From the NCBI GenBank assembly GCA_007922305.1, contig ML677334.1, positions 61,606,858-61,670,857 of the forward strand: DNA of 64,000 nucleotides, given 5' to 3'. The notes under the pieces were generated by a model. It made no database searches and was not told the origin of the DNA. It saw only the letters and a list, made by a program, of their open reading frames with translations. This document shows, in pieces, positions 22,626 to 33,942 of the stretch (within the stretch, counting starts at the first letter, position 1; each line of letters starts with the position of its first letter). Position numbers and translations under genes: made by a program. Source of the DNA: Dermatemys mawii. Its lineage: Eukaryota; Chordata; Testudines; Dermatemydidae.

Positions 22626-25616
22626 TTCCCCTCAGTGCTGTCTCTTGGGTTGGTCTGAATGCACGTAGCACACATTTGCTCTCTTCTACTGGCCATGTAA
22701 TACAGGAGAGTATTGGGCTTGTAATATGGGCAATTTTAAGGGTTGGCTGAGGTAAGGACCTCTATCTGTAAACTGGCAGTTGTCTGAAGCAAAACAGAAA
22801 CCAAATTACTTTAAAAAGTTAGATAAGATGATTCAAAATGCAGATAGAAGATGGTCTGAGCTGCAGATTTGTGTACAAATAGCACTGAGGCAAAAAGAGC
22901 TAACATTTTGAAGAAGATATCCAGAAATCCTATTTGGTGTCTGCCAGATATGAAATGTACAACAATGTTTTTCTCTGCAAGTGCCAGGTGAATATATAAT
23001 TTGTATATAGAGAGAAAATGTTCAGTTATCTCAAAGGTTCAGGGCAAAAAATTGGGGGTAAAGATTAATAGTGGAAGGCACATGCACTAGAGCTGATTAA
23101 CCAACAAGCTTAGCTAGACTGATGGAATTCTGGTTACCATTAAAAGGTAACCAAGGTAACTACTGACATAAAACTCAAATAATTGTACACTCTCTCTCTC
23201 TCTCTCTCTCTCTCTGGAAGGATTTAACGCCTTGGACTACTGAAGCTGAAAAAAACTAGCTTTGTTTTTATCATTGGTTTTATAAGCCATTTTGACTTTC
23301 CATTTTCCATGTGCTAAGATAATGTTGTTGGTTTGAGTTTATGTAGAGGTATGTTTAACATTATAAAGGTGGGCTTTTTATTTTCATGCAAAAATTTAAA
23401 AAGTTTCATTTAGCAAGTGTAGTAGGGGGTTTTTTTTAAGTGGGGGAAAAATATGTGGTTCTAAAAGTATATTTTGATGAGCGCTTGAAAGGAATCCACA
23501 AACTGTGTGCTTTGTAAAATACTGGCAGGAGAAAGTACAGATTTTAATGGTAGTAAAAGTGATAGCCTAGGAAGAACAAAACAAATAAGATATTAAACCT
23601 AACATTACAGCCTGTCCTCAGCAATAATTATGAATGGGAGCTCATCCCATGTAAGGAGGTAATGATACATCCTAAAGAAAGGTTTAGGATTTGTTTTGTG
23701 TTTAGGTTTGTTGGTCTTAACTAAGCAAAAATTCTTTTGGATTTTCAGTGATAGATTAAGCAGTTCAAGATTTTGCCCTGAAATTCCAAAACAATAGAGA
23801 AGCATTAGGGAGTGAATTAAATGATTCCACTAAAATAATTGCTGACCTGAACCTTGAACTAAACATTTTTAAAGTTCAAAATAGTTCTGTTTTTTTAAAA
23901 TACATTCTATATTTTTTAAAATTCTGTCTAAGAAGATACATGGCTTTAGCAAGCCTTTTGGCAAGAGATTACCATTGTGCTTTTTGCAGGTCTAATGAGT
24001 TCAAGGAGCATTTAACTTTTGGCTGAATAACTAAACCTGTGGAGTTGTGGCAGTTGGGACTGATCCTGGGGGCCAACAGCACCTGATCTGTGAGGGTCCC
24101 AGTCTGTAAAGGGGTGATGGACAGTGTTAGTGCCCAATAAATGTGCTAAAGAAGAGATAGTATGACAGCCTACTACTGAGATGCAGATAAGTTTAACAGC
24201 TTATGGGCCTAGTGTATGAAGCTCAAATGCAGCAGCCTCGGGAGTGTCCTGCTAGGGGGAGTTCTACCAGGACTGCCTGTAACAAGTACCATGCTAAAAT
24301 CTTGAGGACAGGATAATAATGGAAGTCTGAAAATCCCTAATGATGGCAGGGGCAATATACAAAGATGAAAATGTTATCTTGCGCTACCCAAATTAATATG
24401 CAAGTTAATAAAAGGTGCACATGCACATTTCTGGAGGAAGTACTAAAAGTATTGTAATACTAAATGTGTTTTGGCCCTAACAAGAAAATAAGAGGCTTTT
24501 AATGCTAATCCTAAGAAGGAAGTGTAGCAAAAGAAATGAGGATAAAGAAACTGAAGAAAATTTAGTGATTGCAATATTTGACTTGTGATGGTCCCACGGT
24601 ACAAAAAAGCTATGCAAGAAGTCCTCACAGTTTCAATGCAATTTTTGGGCCAAACTCTGTCCTGAAAATGGAAGTAATCCTTTACATTGGCACATATTCT
24701 GATTTTTTTAAAAGCATATCTTTGTGCCCAAATACAAGATGCAGAAGCCAAAATAGCTTCTCCTTGTCTGACAGACAACCTGTACCATTTTTGATAAATG
24801 CTACTCTGTAAAATTGTAGTTTTTTGTGTATATTCAAGCTAGAGTGAATCTAGCCTCCTGATTGGAAGTACAGTGTAGAAAAGAACTCAGTGTAAGCACC
24901 TTTATATTTATTCTTAGTTCTAACATCAGCATTGCTTAAAATAGATGTGAGATGGAAGTACATTTTACTATTCATATGCAAATAAGCTCACCAAACATCC
25001 CACTTGCTTCCACATTTTGTATGTCTTCTTCTAGCAGCACAAGTAGGTCTTTACACTGGAGCAGCATTTTTCACAGTGCGTAATCCTCTTTAGCAAGACA
25101 GGTATGATCTAAATGTGCTAGTTTTCAACAGCACTCATAGCTTCTTTAGATTTTTGAAATCCAGCCTCTCTTTACAATAATTAATAGATTATAAACTTCA
25201 TGAGATAAATCTCACATTGCCACAGTTTTAAATGGCCTCCACTCTGTGTAGCTGCTTGAATGCCAATAATTTGTTCAGTAGGAGAATATAGCAAGCCCTA
25301 GATAAATAATTAAAGCTGCAGAAGAGCTTCCAATATGTCGCTACAAAATTTTAATTTCAGTATGCGATTATCTGCCACTTGTGTCTTCTAAATACATATT
25401 CTGTTTAGAGTTTGCATCACTTAACTCTAGCATATATTCTATTGCATTAGATTTAAGTTTAATTATTTTTACTAAATTTTTGTAGTGCTTTGGCTGCTGT
25501 GTTAAAATAAAATCCTAATATCTCATCACACATCTATACTAATTATCACACTGTTTGGCATGGCACATGATCATGAATAGCAATCTCAGGGCAGACATCC
25601 CAGACTTGTGGTATGT
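22626..25616. other. Unique AT-rich sequence
   Basis: About 3 kb with no recognised gene or transposon except the (CT)13 run listed separately. Opposed frames at 24443-24778 (111 codons) and 24569-24811 overlap, lack domains and look like chance. Confidence 0.45.
23190..23215. repeat. (CT)13 microsatellite
   Basis: A perfect 26-base CT/AG dinucleotide run, likely length-polymorphic between individuals. Confidence 0.97.
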
Positions 25617-26172
25617 TCTGGGATTAGATTTCATCAATCCAGTAACAAATATAAACTTTTTAAGCCCTCCACCCCAGAGTCCAAATTGATGGGATGAGTT
25701 CATGCATAGGGGTCTCCTTCCTGGAGGAAGTTAAGAATGCAATCAACAAGGTCTCTGCCCTTTGATACTACGCAATGCCTCCTTTGCCTTCAGTGGGCCA
25801 TCTTGTATGCAGGATGAGCTCTTTACATTATGATTAGATTCTTTTCCTGGTTGAATCACACAATTATGGAGGTTTACAAATCAAATACTCACCATGGGTT
25901 ATAGAGGTCAATACATGCAGCATCCTACAAGCATTTCATAAGGTCTAAACTCATTCTTATCAGCTTAACATCTAATATCTATTTTGATAATGCTAATGCA
26001 CAGGTAAGCAGGACTGATTTCCAGCTATGCCTTTTTAAATGTTCAGTGAGGCCTGGGGCCTTGGCATGAGCTGCCACCTGGTGTACCAGCATCACACCAA
26101 GAAATGAATGTTCGGCTCTTTCAGTGGCATACCCTTTGCTGATGGTGGAGCTGGCTTCCACAATTGGCATTA
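25617..26172. repeat. Interspersed repeat family C, copy 2
   Basis: Collinear with 8621-9690 in the same orientation (shared CCCCAGAGT, ATACATGCAGCATCCTACAA, GCATTTCAT and TGTTCAGTGA landmarks) but about 430 bases shorter through one internal gap. Substitutions are numerous, so the family is old. It ends just before a pyrimidine-rich L2 region. No terminal inverted repeat or coding sequence allows a class call. Confidence 0.65.
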
Positions 26173-26239
26173 TCTGACAGTTGGAGAGCTAAAAAGTGCA
26201 ACTGTGGTTTGTTCCTGTGAACAACTGTATAATTTTGTT

Positions 26240-27900
26240 AGAATTGTATAAAATTAATGTCCAGAAAGAATTTTCCTCCTTGCTTTCTGCCATGTATCTC
26301 TTGTCCTCTGTCAGCTCTCATTTTCATTTCTCTTCCTTCACCTAATCTTTGGCTTTCAGATCTTGCTTTTTCCATAACCTCTCAACCAGACCTGTTGCCT
26401 GGGTTCTCTTCCGCCACCTTTTATCTCCCATTCCACCTCTCTTCTTTATTTTCAAGTTCACACCTTTTGGCTCCTTTTCTTCTGCCAATGAACATTATCA
26501 CCCCGTCTTATCAAAAGCCTTCCCTACACACCATCTTGTCCTTCTACTCTACTATTTACCTTTTCTCATTTCTCTCTAAAATTCAGTGATTAGACTGTGT
26601 CACAATCTTCTCCAATGTGTCTTCTGCACACTTCCCTCTGCTGAAAACACCTTCCCTAGGGATATCACCCCCTGCACACTTTTCTATTTTCATTCCTTTG
26701 ATGACTCTGCTTCCTTTGACACAACTCATTCCCTTTCCTCAGCCACTTTTGCTCCTTTAGAGGTTACACAGCTCACCGCTCTCCAGTCTTCTCTTGCCTT
26801 ACTGACCAATCCTCTAGCGTCTCCTCCCTTGTTTCTCATTCTGTTGGGGTCCCTCAGTTCTGTTCGTGAATATCTGCCTCTCCTTCCTGCCAATTTTGCT
26901 TTTCACAACCTCATTCATTCTCATGGCTTCCACTACTATCTCTTTGTGCATTAGTCCAAAATCTGCCTCTCAACTCTGACCTTCTTCCCCAAGCCCAAAT
27001 TCTCCCCCAGAGCCATCTCACTGTGAATATCCTGCCAGCTTCTCAAACTTAGTTTGTTTAGAATCAAAGTTTTTTTCTTTTCTTCTAATCTTTCTCCTCT
27101 ACCTTTCATCCATATCATGAATGAAAACTCCACTGTCTCTTGTCACCTTGCTTTGCAAGTTCACTATGACTTTTGTCTAGTAACACCTCTCTTATTCAGT
27201 CTCTTGATAAATGCTCATAGATACCACCGAAGTCCTTCCTATTCTGTCTCCATGGTTAAAAAAAAACTCCCAGAGACCTACATCGCCCAGTTAAAAACAC
27301 CTGACCAGTCTGAAGTTGCTGTGCCTTAGACAAGTTACTGTGTCTAATTCTCCTTCCAGGCCCAGCTACCTTTCAATCCTTTCCACCCCAAACACTTCTG
27401 CTAAAGTCAGCTTCTGGAAGTGCTCCAACCACGTGATTCCACCCACCGAATCCTTTAAACTAACTTTCTTTCCTTTACATTCAGAGCCAAACTCCTCATC
27501 CCTCCCCTTCCAGGTCCTATATAACCATGTCTCCCCATCTAGCTTTGCTCTTATTGCCTCCCCTTCACTCCTGACATTCCTCCTAATTCTCGTCTGTCTC
27601 TTTTTAGCTCCCTTTGTCACCCCTTCCTAGTCTTGTAGCCCATTCGCGCTGCTCCCCATGTTTACAATTTTCTGTTTGCTAAGCTCCTACTTCTTTCCCC
27701 AAACCCTCTTTAAAGCTACTTTAAAACCACTACTTCTAGGAATTCTTCCTAACTTGTTCCCCTGACAATTCTGTCTCTACATATACCTCACTGAACCCTT
27801 GTCCGAGGTCTTGTCTTGTCTGTCTCTAGTGCAGGACATTTTGAAGAGCTTGCAGGCAATGTTTGTAAAATGCCATATACATTTTCAGTGCTGTATTAAT
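26240..27900 (+). mobile_element. L2-clade LINE remnant, RT to 3' end
   Basis: A strongly pyrimidine-rich plus-strand block with long open pieces in all three forward frames, as L2 ORF2 copies show. The 122-codon frame at 26586-26954 carries SFDTTHSL, corresponding to the RT 'AFDTVDH' motif. It ends with HSHGFHYYLFVH, corresponding to the segment immediately before the RT catalytic YADD box. The stop falls exactly where that box should be. Downstream, the 3' portion (27300-27900) keeps the C/T-rich texture of the L2 C-terminal region. It is 5'-truncated, frame-shifted and ancient. Confidence 0.75.
26586..26954 (+). pseudogene. L2 reverse transcriptase fragment
   Basis: A 122-codon open stretch within the L2 remnant. 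Residues about 39-46 (SFDTTHSL) align with the first catalytic Asp motif of L2 reverse transcriptases. Residues 108-122 (ending HGFHYYLFVH) align with the segment just before the second catalytic box, which is destroyed by a stop. The LLGSLSS region around residue 90-96 sits where the GVPQGS-type motif is expected, with a frame break. Non-functional. Confidence 0.65.
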
Positions 27901-29059
27901 GATTAATATGATCACAAATTAATATTATTTCCCACAGATTTATGAATCCTTATAAGATACTTATGCTTTTTGTTTTCCATCTCATCATGTTGGCTCTCAC
28001 CTTGTAATGTACTTGCCAGTTTGCTGAAAGCATGATAATGAGGCATGCATAATTGAAATGAAAATCTCTTTAGAACCCCTTCTGATTGACTATACTGTGA
28101 AGCATAATGAAGGACTTCTGCAATTACACAAAAGTACACGTGATGATACACAGCAAAAATCTGGGGCTCTGCATGAGTTGCTCAGTGGTTGACACACTGT
28201 CCTTAAAATTGCTTCAATTATGAAAAAAAAAATAGCAGGGATACACAACTGGGCACTGAAACCAAATCAGTAATCTTGCCAATGCACCAGAAAGGAACTT
28301 TGTGGATGAAGTAAAATTAAAGTGCTGGAAGTTGGAAACATATTGTTCTGGAAATGGTCTCCAAATAAGCAGTTTAAAACCTGCAAGAACAAAAATCTTC
28401 ACATCCTAGTAGCATCTACTGTAAACAGATGCACTATAGATGCAGTATCCCTGTTGATATCAGTATCTGTGTACTTATCTTGCAGATTGAAGATATTCTT
28501 CTCTAACTTTTGAGAGAGTGATTTCTGGACACTAAGCAAGTACTTTCTGACTATATTCATAATTCCATAAACATCTGAAAATTTTTTCTTGTTTATTAGA
28601 GTATAGTTAAACATATTATACTTTATTCCTCAAAATTATGTAATCTTATTGCTATGTATTATATGTACATATATAATATGTATTATAGAGACATATACTA
28701 AAAATAGACAATCATTAACAAATATTTCGTCTCCAAAGCTGTGTTAAAAGAATGGGAAGATTGCAAGGTTAAGCTCTGAAGAATTAAGAAATGCCAGCAT
28801 TTGGGTTGCCTGTACAACTTTAATTTGGCACCTCTGTGCATGTGCATTGTGATAGTCCTTAATTACATGATCACATACAGTTTGTCTCACAAGATCCCTG
28901 CCTCATTCAATGCAATAGGACAGAGAGTGCTCACAGAATGTGTGGATATTTAAATGCTTCCTTTTCTTTTCACCGTCGACTGTGCCTCCCCATCCCTCCC
29001 CTCCCCACATGCCTTATTTACTGCACACTACTGAAACCTTCCACTGAATACAATATTAA
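27901..29059. other. Unique AT-rich sequence with AT palindromes
   Basis: No gene recognised. At 28644-28685 there is a run of TATTATATGTACATATATAA-type alternating and self-complementary sequence. Small frames on both strands near 28214-28614 overlap and lack features. Confidence 0.4.
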
Positions 29060-29230
29060 TTTCTTTATGGGCTTTTCTATGCTGCTGTCATCATAATATC
29101 TGAGTGCTTCACAAGCATTAATGGGTTTATCTTCACAAAACACCTGTGAGATGAGGTGAGGTGTTATTTATTATCCTTATTTTACACAGGCAGAACCAAG
29201 GCATAGAGAGATTAAGGCCAAAATTGTCAA
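29060..29230 (-). repeat. CORE-SINE (MIR-like) fragment
   Basis: Reverse orientation. ATTATCCTTATTTTACACAG is followed by GGCATAGAGAGATTAAGG, which is the 'ttat.cccattttacag ... ggcacagagagg' block of MIR-type SINEs. It lacks the tRNA-derived head and is diverged. Confidence 0.7.
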
Positions 29231-30521
29231 ATGTCATCTAATTTTGGAGGCTCTGTTTGAGAAGGCAGTGGCCTGACTTTTTCCCCAGAGTATCATATAG
29301 CATTTCACATGTTCAGAGCAGAGGGATATGTGAGTGTCACCATGTATCTTGTCATGAAAAGCTGGGTACGGCATTTATGTAGTCAGCTGGGAGTGACTTT
29401 GCATGCTGGTGGCTGTGAATGACCAGAACCTGGTCAGGTTTGCTGTTCACTAGCAAACAATGTAAAAGGTATCCCAGGATGGAGAGGCAAGGGGACACAA
29501 GTTCAAGTTGCACCCTGGAGAATGTCTTCCCCACCTCCTGAGTAGGGTGGGCTAAAGTGAATGCAAAATACGTATGCCATGCTTGCAAGGAGTTATGCAG
29601 TTCCATATACAAATTGCTTGTGATAAATTTTTTTAAAATCCCACGTCTGTGTAATTCAGTTTTCTAAGAGATTACCTTTCTTCCTGGGCCCACTATGGCC
29701 ACTGAGGTACTGTCTTGCACAGGGGCAGCAGAGCATTCAGTGCCATCCCCCTGTCTTTGAACTCCCTTTTCTTTGCTCTTCATCAGAACAACGTTAGGTG
29801 AGTTACAAATCATGCTGCAAGGATTTCTCCTTCAATCAGGCTTTACAATGAATATTTCTCTGATGGCATGGCTTCAATTAGGCAATTTTATATAGTAGGA
29901 TGTGACGTGAGTCATCTAATGCCATATTAAAGCACGTCATCTTTTGTGTTAGGCGCTAAATAGGATAATTGTTTCTTAATGGATACTAAGTCATAAGCTG
30001 GATTCAAAAAGCATAATGGCCATAAAAGTAAAATGTGCAGTGCCTTTGTGCCAAATCTGATGCCTTTTAGAAGATCTGATGGAAATGTTGCAGCATCTTG
30101 TACATCCAAAGGCAAATGTGTACCTCTTGATCAAGGCTAGAAACTTCAGAGCAGTCAAGGCATAAATATTTGACATTGCAAATAAAAGCACGCCGTGCTT
30201 CTTGTGAAATGCTGGTAAATGTTCAGATAGCTTAAGGACTAAACTTGTTAATAGTGCATAGCCCCACGTAATTCAGTTCTAGTAATTGCCGGTTATAGTG
30301 TCCAGATAGGACCTGATAGGACCTTTGCAATCAGAATTTCTGCTTTCAGAATCCTGGAGAGGTTACAGGATGGAGCTCCTGATTTTCATCTGTTGTGGTG
30401 AGTGAGTGGATTGCTTTTAGGGCTTGAGTACATCCTGGAGTTCCAAAGTGCCCTCAACTATGATTGAGTATTAAGACTATTTTCTTAGATCCAAGTTTGA
30501 TTAACATAATTGTATTTAATT
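29231..30521. other. Unique sequence, no feature recognised
   Basis: No repeat or gene seen. The 86-codon minus frame at 29352-29612 and the overlapping minus frames at 29927-30191 have no recognisable domains. Confidence 0.45.
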
Positions 30522-30604
30522 TAGGAGTGTCGATTAATCACAGCTCATGTGATCAACTCAAAATTAATTGCAATTAAAAAAACTAATCACAATTAATTGC
30601 AGCT

Positions 30605-30979
30605 TTAATCACACTGGTAAACAATAGAATACCAATTAACATTTATTAAATATATATATTTTTCTATGTTCTCAAATATATTGACTTCAATTACAACACA
30701 GAATACAAAGTGTGCAGTGCTCAATTTATATTTTATTAGAAATGTTCGCACTGTAAAAATGATAAAATAAATAGTATTTTTCAGTTCACCTAATACAAGT
30801 ACTGTGGAGCACTCTTTTAATGTTGCCTGCTTCTTATTTACAATGTCACCTGAAAGCAAGAACAGGCATTCACATGGTACTTTTGTAGCTGGCATTTCAA
30901 GGTATTTACATGCTAGATATGCTAAACATTTGTATGCTCCTTCATACTTCGGCCACCATTCCAGAGGACATGCTTCCAT
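30605..30979 (-). pseudogene. hAT transposase C-terminal fragment, left arm
   Basis: A 124-codon minus-strand frame. Its first 58 residues contain PLEWWPKYEGAYKCLAYLAC, then KYLEMPATKVPCECLF and LSGDIVNKKQATL. This is the hAT family C-terminal dimerisation domain as in Ac/Tam3 and ZBED-type proteins: a WW motif, 'LA.kyL..pat..p.E..FS..G.iv...r..L'. The key Glu of the 'P.E..FS' motif is a Cys here, and the Ser is replaced. The remaining residues are non-transposase sequence of the terminal region. Confidence 0.85.
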
Positions 30980-31099
30980 AGTGATGCTCGTTAAAAAATA
31001 ATGTGTTAATTAAATTTTTGACTGAACCCCTTGGGGGAGAATTGTACGTCTCCTGCTCTGTTTTACCCACATTCTGCCCTATATTTAATGTCATAGCAG

Positions 31100-31687
31100 T
31101 CTAGGAACATGATCCAGCACATGTTCATTTTAAGAACACTTTCACTGCAGACTTGACAAAACACAAGAAGCTACCAATGTCAGATTTCTAAAGATAGCTA
31201 CAGCACTAGACCCAAAGTGTAAGAATTGGAAGGATCTTTCAAAATCTGAGAGGGACGAGGTGTGGAGCATGCTTTCAGAAATCTAAAAAGACCAACACTC
31301 TGATGTGAAAACTACAGAATCCGAACCACCAAAAAAGAAAATCAGCAGTCTGCTGGTGGCATCTGACTCAGATGATGAAACTGAACATGTGTCAATCCAT
31401 ACTGTTTTGAATTGTTAACAAGCAGAACCTGTCATCAGCATGGACACGTTCTCTGGTTGAAACATGAAAGGGCATATGAATCTTTAGCACATGTGGCATA
31501 TCTTGCAACACTTGCTACAACAATGTTCTCACTTTCAGGTAACGTAAACAAGCGGCCAGCATTATCTCCTGCAAATGTAAACAAACTTGTTTCTGATCCA
31601 TTGGCTGAACAAGAAGTAGGACTGAGTGAACTTGGCACTAAAGTTTTACATGGTTTTGTTTTTCAATGCTGTTATTTTTGTACATAA
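31100..31687 (+). pseudogene. hAT transposase fragment, centre and right arm
   Basis: Plus-strand remnant. KIATALDPKCKNWKDLSKSE is readable from 31191, corresponding to the 'ALDPRFK' motif of hAT transposases, and SERDEVWSMLSEI then runs to a stop. Next come EPPKKKISSLLVASDSDDE at about 31325-31380 and, in the right arm, ERAYESLAHVAYLATLATT then FSLSGNVNKRPALSPANVNK. The last two are a damaged second copy of the dimerisation region present on the minus strand at 30605-30979. Several codons are deleted in the WW and 'P.E' motifs. Confidence 0.8.
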
Positions 31688-32109
31688 TGCTACATTTCTA
31701 AGTTCAACTTTCATGATAAAGAGATTGCTGTACTTGTAATGGGGGAATTGAAAAATATTATTTTGTTTTTTACAATGTAAATATATGTAGTCAAAATAAA
31801 TATAAAGTGAGCACCATATACTTTGTATTCTGTGTAATTGAAATCTATATTTGAAAATGTAGAAAAAATCCAAAATATTTAAATAAATGGTATTGTTTAA
31901 CAGAGCAATTAATCACAATTAATTTTTTAACCATGTGATTAATCATGATTATTTTGTTTAATCATTTGATAGCCCTAAGTTTATTATTTATCATGGGTGT
32001 GTATATATAGCACTTATCACAAAGGTCAATAGCTACTTTAATCTACTGTTAAAAACAGTTAGGTTGCATAGGTGCTGAAGGTGCTTAGCACTTTGCAGCA
32101 TCAATATCT

Positions 32110-32300
32110 TATCTAGATTTGAGGCAGATTTTTTTTAACATTTCACATGTCTGAATGGTGAAATCACTAGTCCAAAGTACTGATCCTGCAAGCTGATGCC
32201 TGCAGGCAGATAATTTCTCAAAGTTATTCATGTACTCAAGTACTGACCTTTGAGATTTATTGATGAAAAGTGTTGTATAAGAACTAGGTAGTATTGTTGG
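32110..32300 (+). repeat. CORE-SINE 3' portion
   Basis: TTGAGATTTATTGATGAAAA, GTGTTGTATAAGAACTAGGT and AGTATTGTTG follow the same order as the 3' end of the SINE at 22575-22625. The upstream part (from about 32110) is too diverged to define the head with confidence. Confidence 0.6.
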
Positions 32301-32974
32301 CAAGATTGGGACCTAAACATTTAGACAAGATGTGGTGAGTAGGCAATGCAGAATGAATGAGGATAGGAGAACAAAGGTAACAAAAATAGTAGTAGGCTGT
32401 CACTTTAGGCTGCAATGTGCACTTTAGCATTATAAGTATGTTGGTACAGGTGTTTAATTTTACTTATTTTAATTATTTATTTGCTATTGTATTAAAAATC
32501 CAGGAACATAATTTCAGGCTGACAGAGGCAACATTAAAGATTGAAGAAAAGTTGCTGGTTCTAGGTACTGGAGGAATTGAGTTTGCATTTTCTAGCAAAA
32601 TCCTTGACTTGCACAAGGTCAGTGTCAGATACACACTGTCTTAGACAGGGAAGTAGTATGTGTGATGGTTCTTTGACTCTAGGGAATTTCAAAGACCTTC
32701 AGTGACTGACTGCCAGGACCTTAAATTGGCCATATATGTCAATGAAATAATGGGAAGTGTTGAAATAACAATGTTGCACCATTCTATAGGCCTCTGGGGG
32801 GAAGAGAAAGAAAGGAAGGGTTTGATGCCAAAGCCTAGCAAATGTCAGCTGTATCGAGGTAAGGAATAACTAGGTCTTCTGAAAACAGGATGTTATTTTG
32901 GTTTAATAATTGATTCTGCCCTTGTGCTGTACACATTGCTAGACAATACTGCAAACTGCAAAGTAAATCAAAGT
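32301..32974. other. Unique sequence, no feature recognised
   Basis: No repeat or gene identified; frames are at most 75 codons and featureless. Confidence 0.45.
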
Positions 32975-33160
32975 AATACAAGAACGATGAGGAGTCTGGT
33001 AGCACCTTAAAGACTAACACATTTATTTGGGCATTAGCTTACGTGAACCCACTTCTTCAGACCCATGAAAGCTTATGCCCAAATACATTTGTTAGGCTTT
33101 AAGGTTCCACCGGACTCCTTGTTGTTTTTGTGGATACAGACGAATATGGCTACCCCTCTG
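32975..33160. mobile_element. Palindromic repeat with about 55-base arms
   Basis: AGGAGTCTGGTAGCACCTTA begins a left arm (32990-33045) that is inverted as a right arm (33064-33119) ending in the reverse of AGGAGTCCGGTGGAACCTTA. The loop is about 18 bases (AACCCACTTCTTCAGACC). The right end continues to GGCTACCCCTCTG at 33160, while the matching left outer end is missing. CACCTTAAAGACTAACA words relate it to the hairpin element at 9798. Class not certain: probably a non-autonomous DNA transposon or related fold-back repeat. Confidence 0.75.
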
Positions 33161-33687
33161 ATTCACAGGACAAGTACAGATAAAGAATTTTCTATAGTAT
33201 CATTGCCATTAAATCAATAAAATTAGTAGAAACTAAAATCAGACATCATTCTGACAGAATGGTGGATATCTCATGCAACAGTTCTTGCAATTCATTTTGC
33301 ACTACTTAAGCAGAAAAACTCCCTACTCGCATCTCTACCCTAGTTTTTTTCTACAATCCTCTAAGGTGTGGGCTTTGTGTTGTACCTTATTTCCTTAATG
33401 CTTCCTTTGCTTGATTTTTCTACCACCTAATAAGCAAATTCCTTTCAGTCTGGCCCTTAGGCCTGAATCAGTCTCACTTCTTATATACTAAGATTCCTCC
33501 TTCAGAAGCCTCCTTTAAAACCCACATCTTTGTGGTTTAAAGTAACACGTGAGTTGAGTGGACTAGGCACAGCAAGCACCTGAGTGTTAGTAGGAAAATC
33601 CTTTGAGAATAAAGTCAACAAAACACCAAATGCATAAGAAATAACCAACCAAATGAAAGAATTAAACACATCTAACAATTCTCAATA
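33161..33687. other. Unique sequence
   Basis: Nothing recognised between the palindromic element and the CR1 end. Confidence 0.45.
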
Positions 33688-33942
33688 GCAGAGGACAGAA
33701 CAAGGAGTAATGGTCTCAAGTTGCAGTGGGGGAGGTTTAAGATGGATATTAGAAAAAACTTTTTCATTAGGAGGGTGGTGAAGCACTGGAACCTGTTATC
33801 TAGGGAGGTAGTGGAATCTTTAAGGTCAGGCTTGAAAAAGTCCTGGCTGGGATTGTTTTGTTGAGGATTGGTCCTGCTTTGAGCAGGAAGTTGGATTAGA
33901 TGACCTCCTGAGGTCCCTTTCAACCCTGATATTCTATGATTT
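33688..33942 (+). mobile_element. CR1 LINE 3' end with ATTCTATG-type tail
   Basis: The sequence runs GGAGTAATGGTCTCAAG, then GGATATTAGAAAAAACTTTT, then AGGAGGGTGGTGAAGCACTGG. It finishes GATGACCTCCTGAGGTCCC, then CAACCCTGATATTCTATGAT. That order and the terminal ATTCTATGAT unit are diagnostic of CR1 3' ends in birds and reptiles. About 255 bases are kept; CR1 insertions are typically 5'-truncated like this. The minus frame at 33672-33923 is incidental. It is closer to the bird-like CR1 3' end than the other copies here, so a different CR1 subfamily. Confidence 0.93.

Larger units (their letters stand above)
30522..31977. mobile_element. Fold-back hAT transposon derivative
   Basis: The left end TAGGAGTGTCGATTAATCA and the reverse complement of the right end TAGGGCTATCAAATGATTAA form imperfect terminal repeats. 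Flanking octamers ATTTAATT and AGTTTATT match at 6 of 8 positions, the hAT target-duplication size. The inverted repeat is not short: the left arm (30522 to about 30975) pairs with the right arm (about 31440-31977) through several hundred bases. The right arm holds about 150 bases absent from the left. Both arms encode the C-terminal hAT dimerisation region, on opposite strands. The unpaired middle holds more transposase sequence on the plus strand. Stops throughout; non-functional. Confidence 0.85.

Noticed and set aside
28644..28690. AT palindrome TATATGTACATATATAATAT as a possible replication or matrix attachment site
   Set aside because: Simple AT alternation of this length is common in AT-rich DNA and no other supporting signal is present.
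9798..33160. Spaced similar hairpins as a CRISPR-like array
   Set aside because: The two copies are 23 kb apart, long, imperfect and part of a dispersed transposon-like family in an animal genome.
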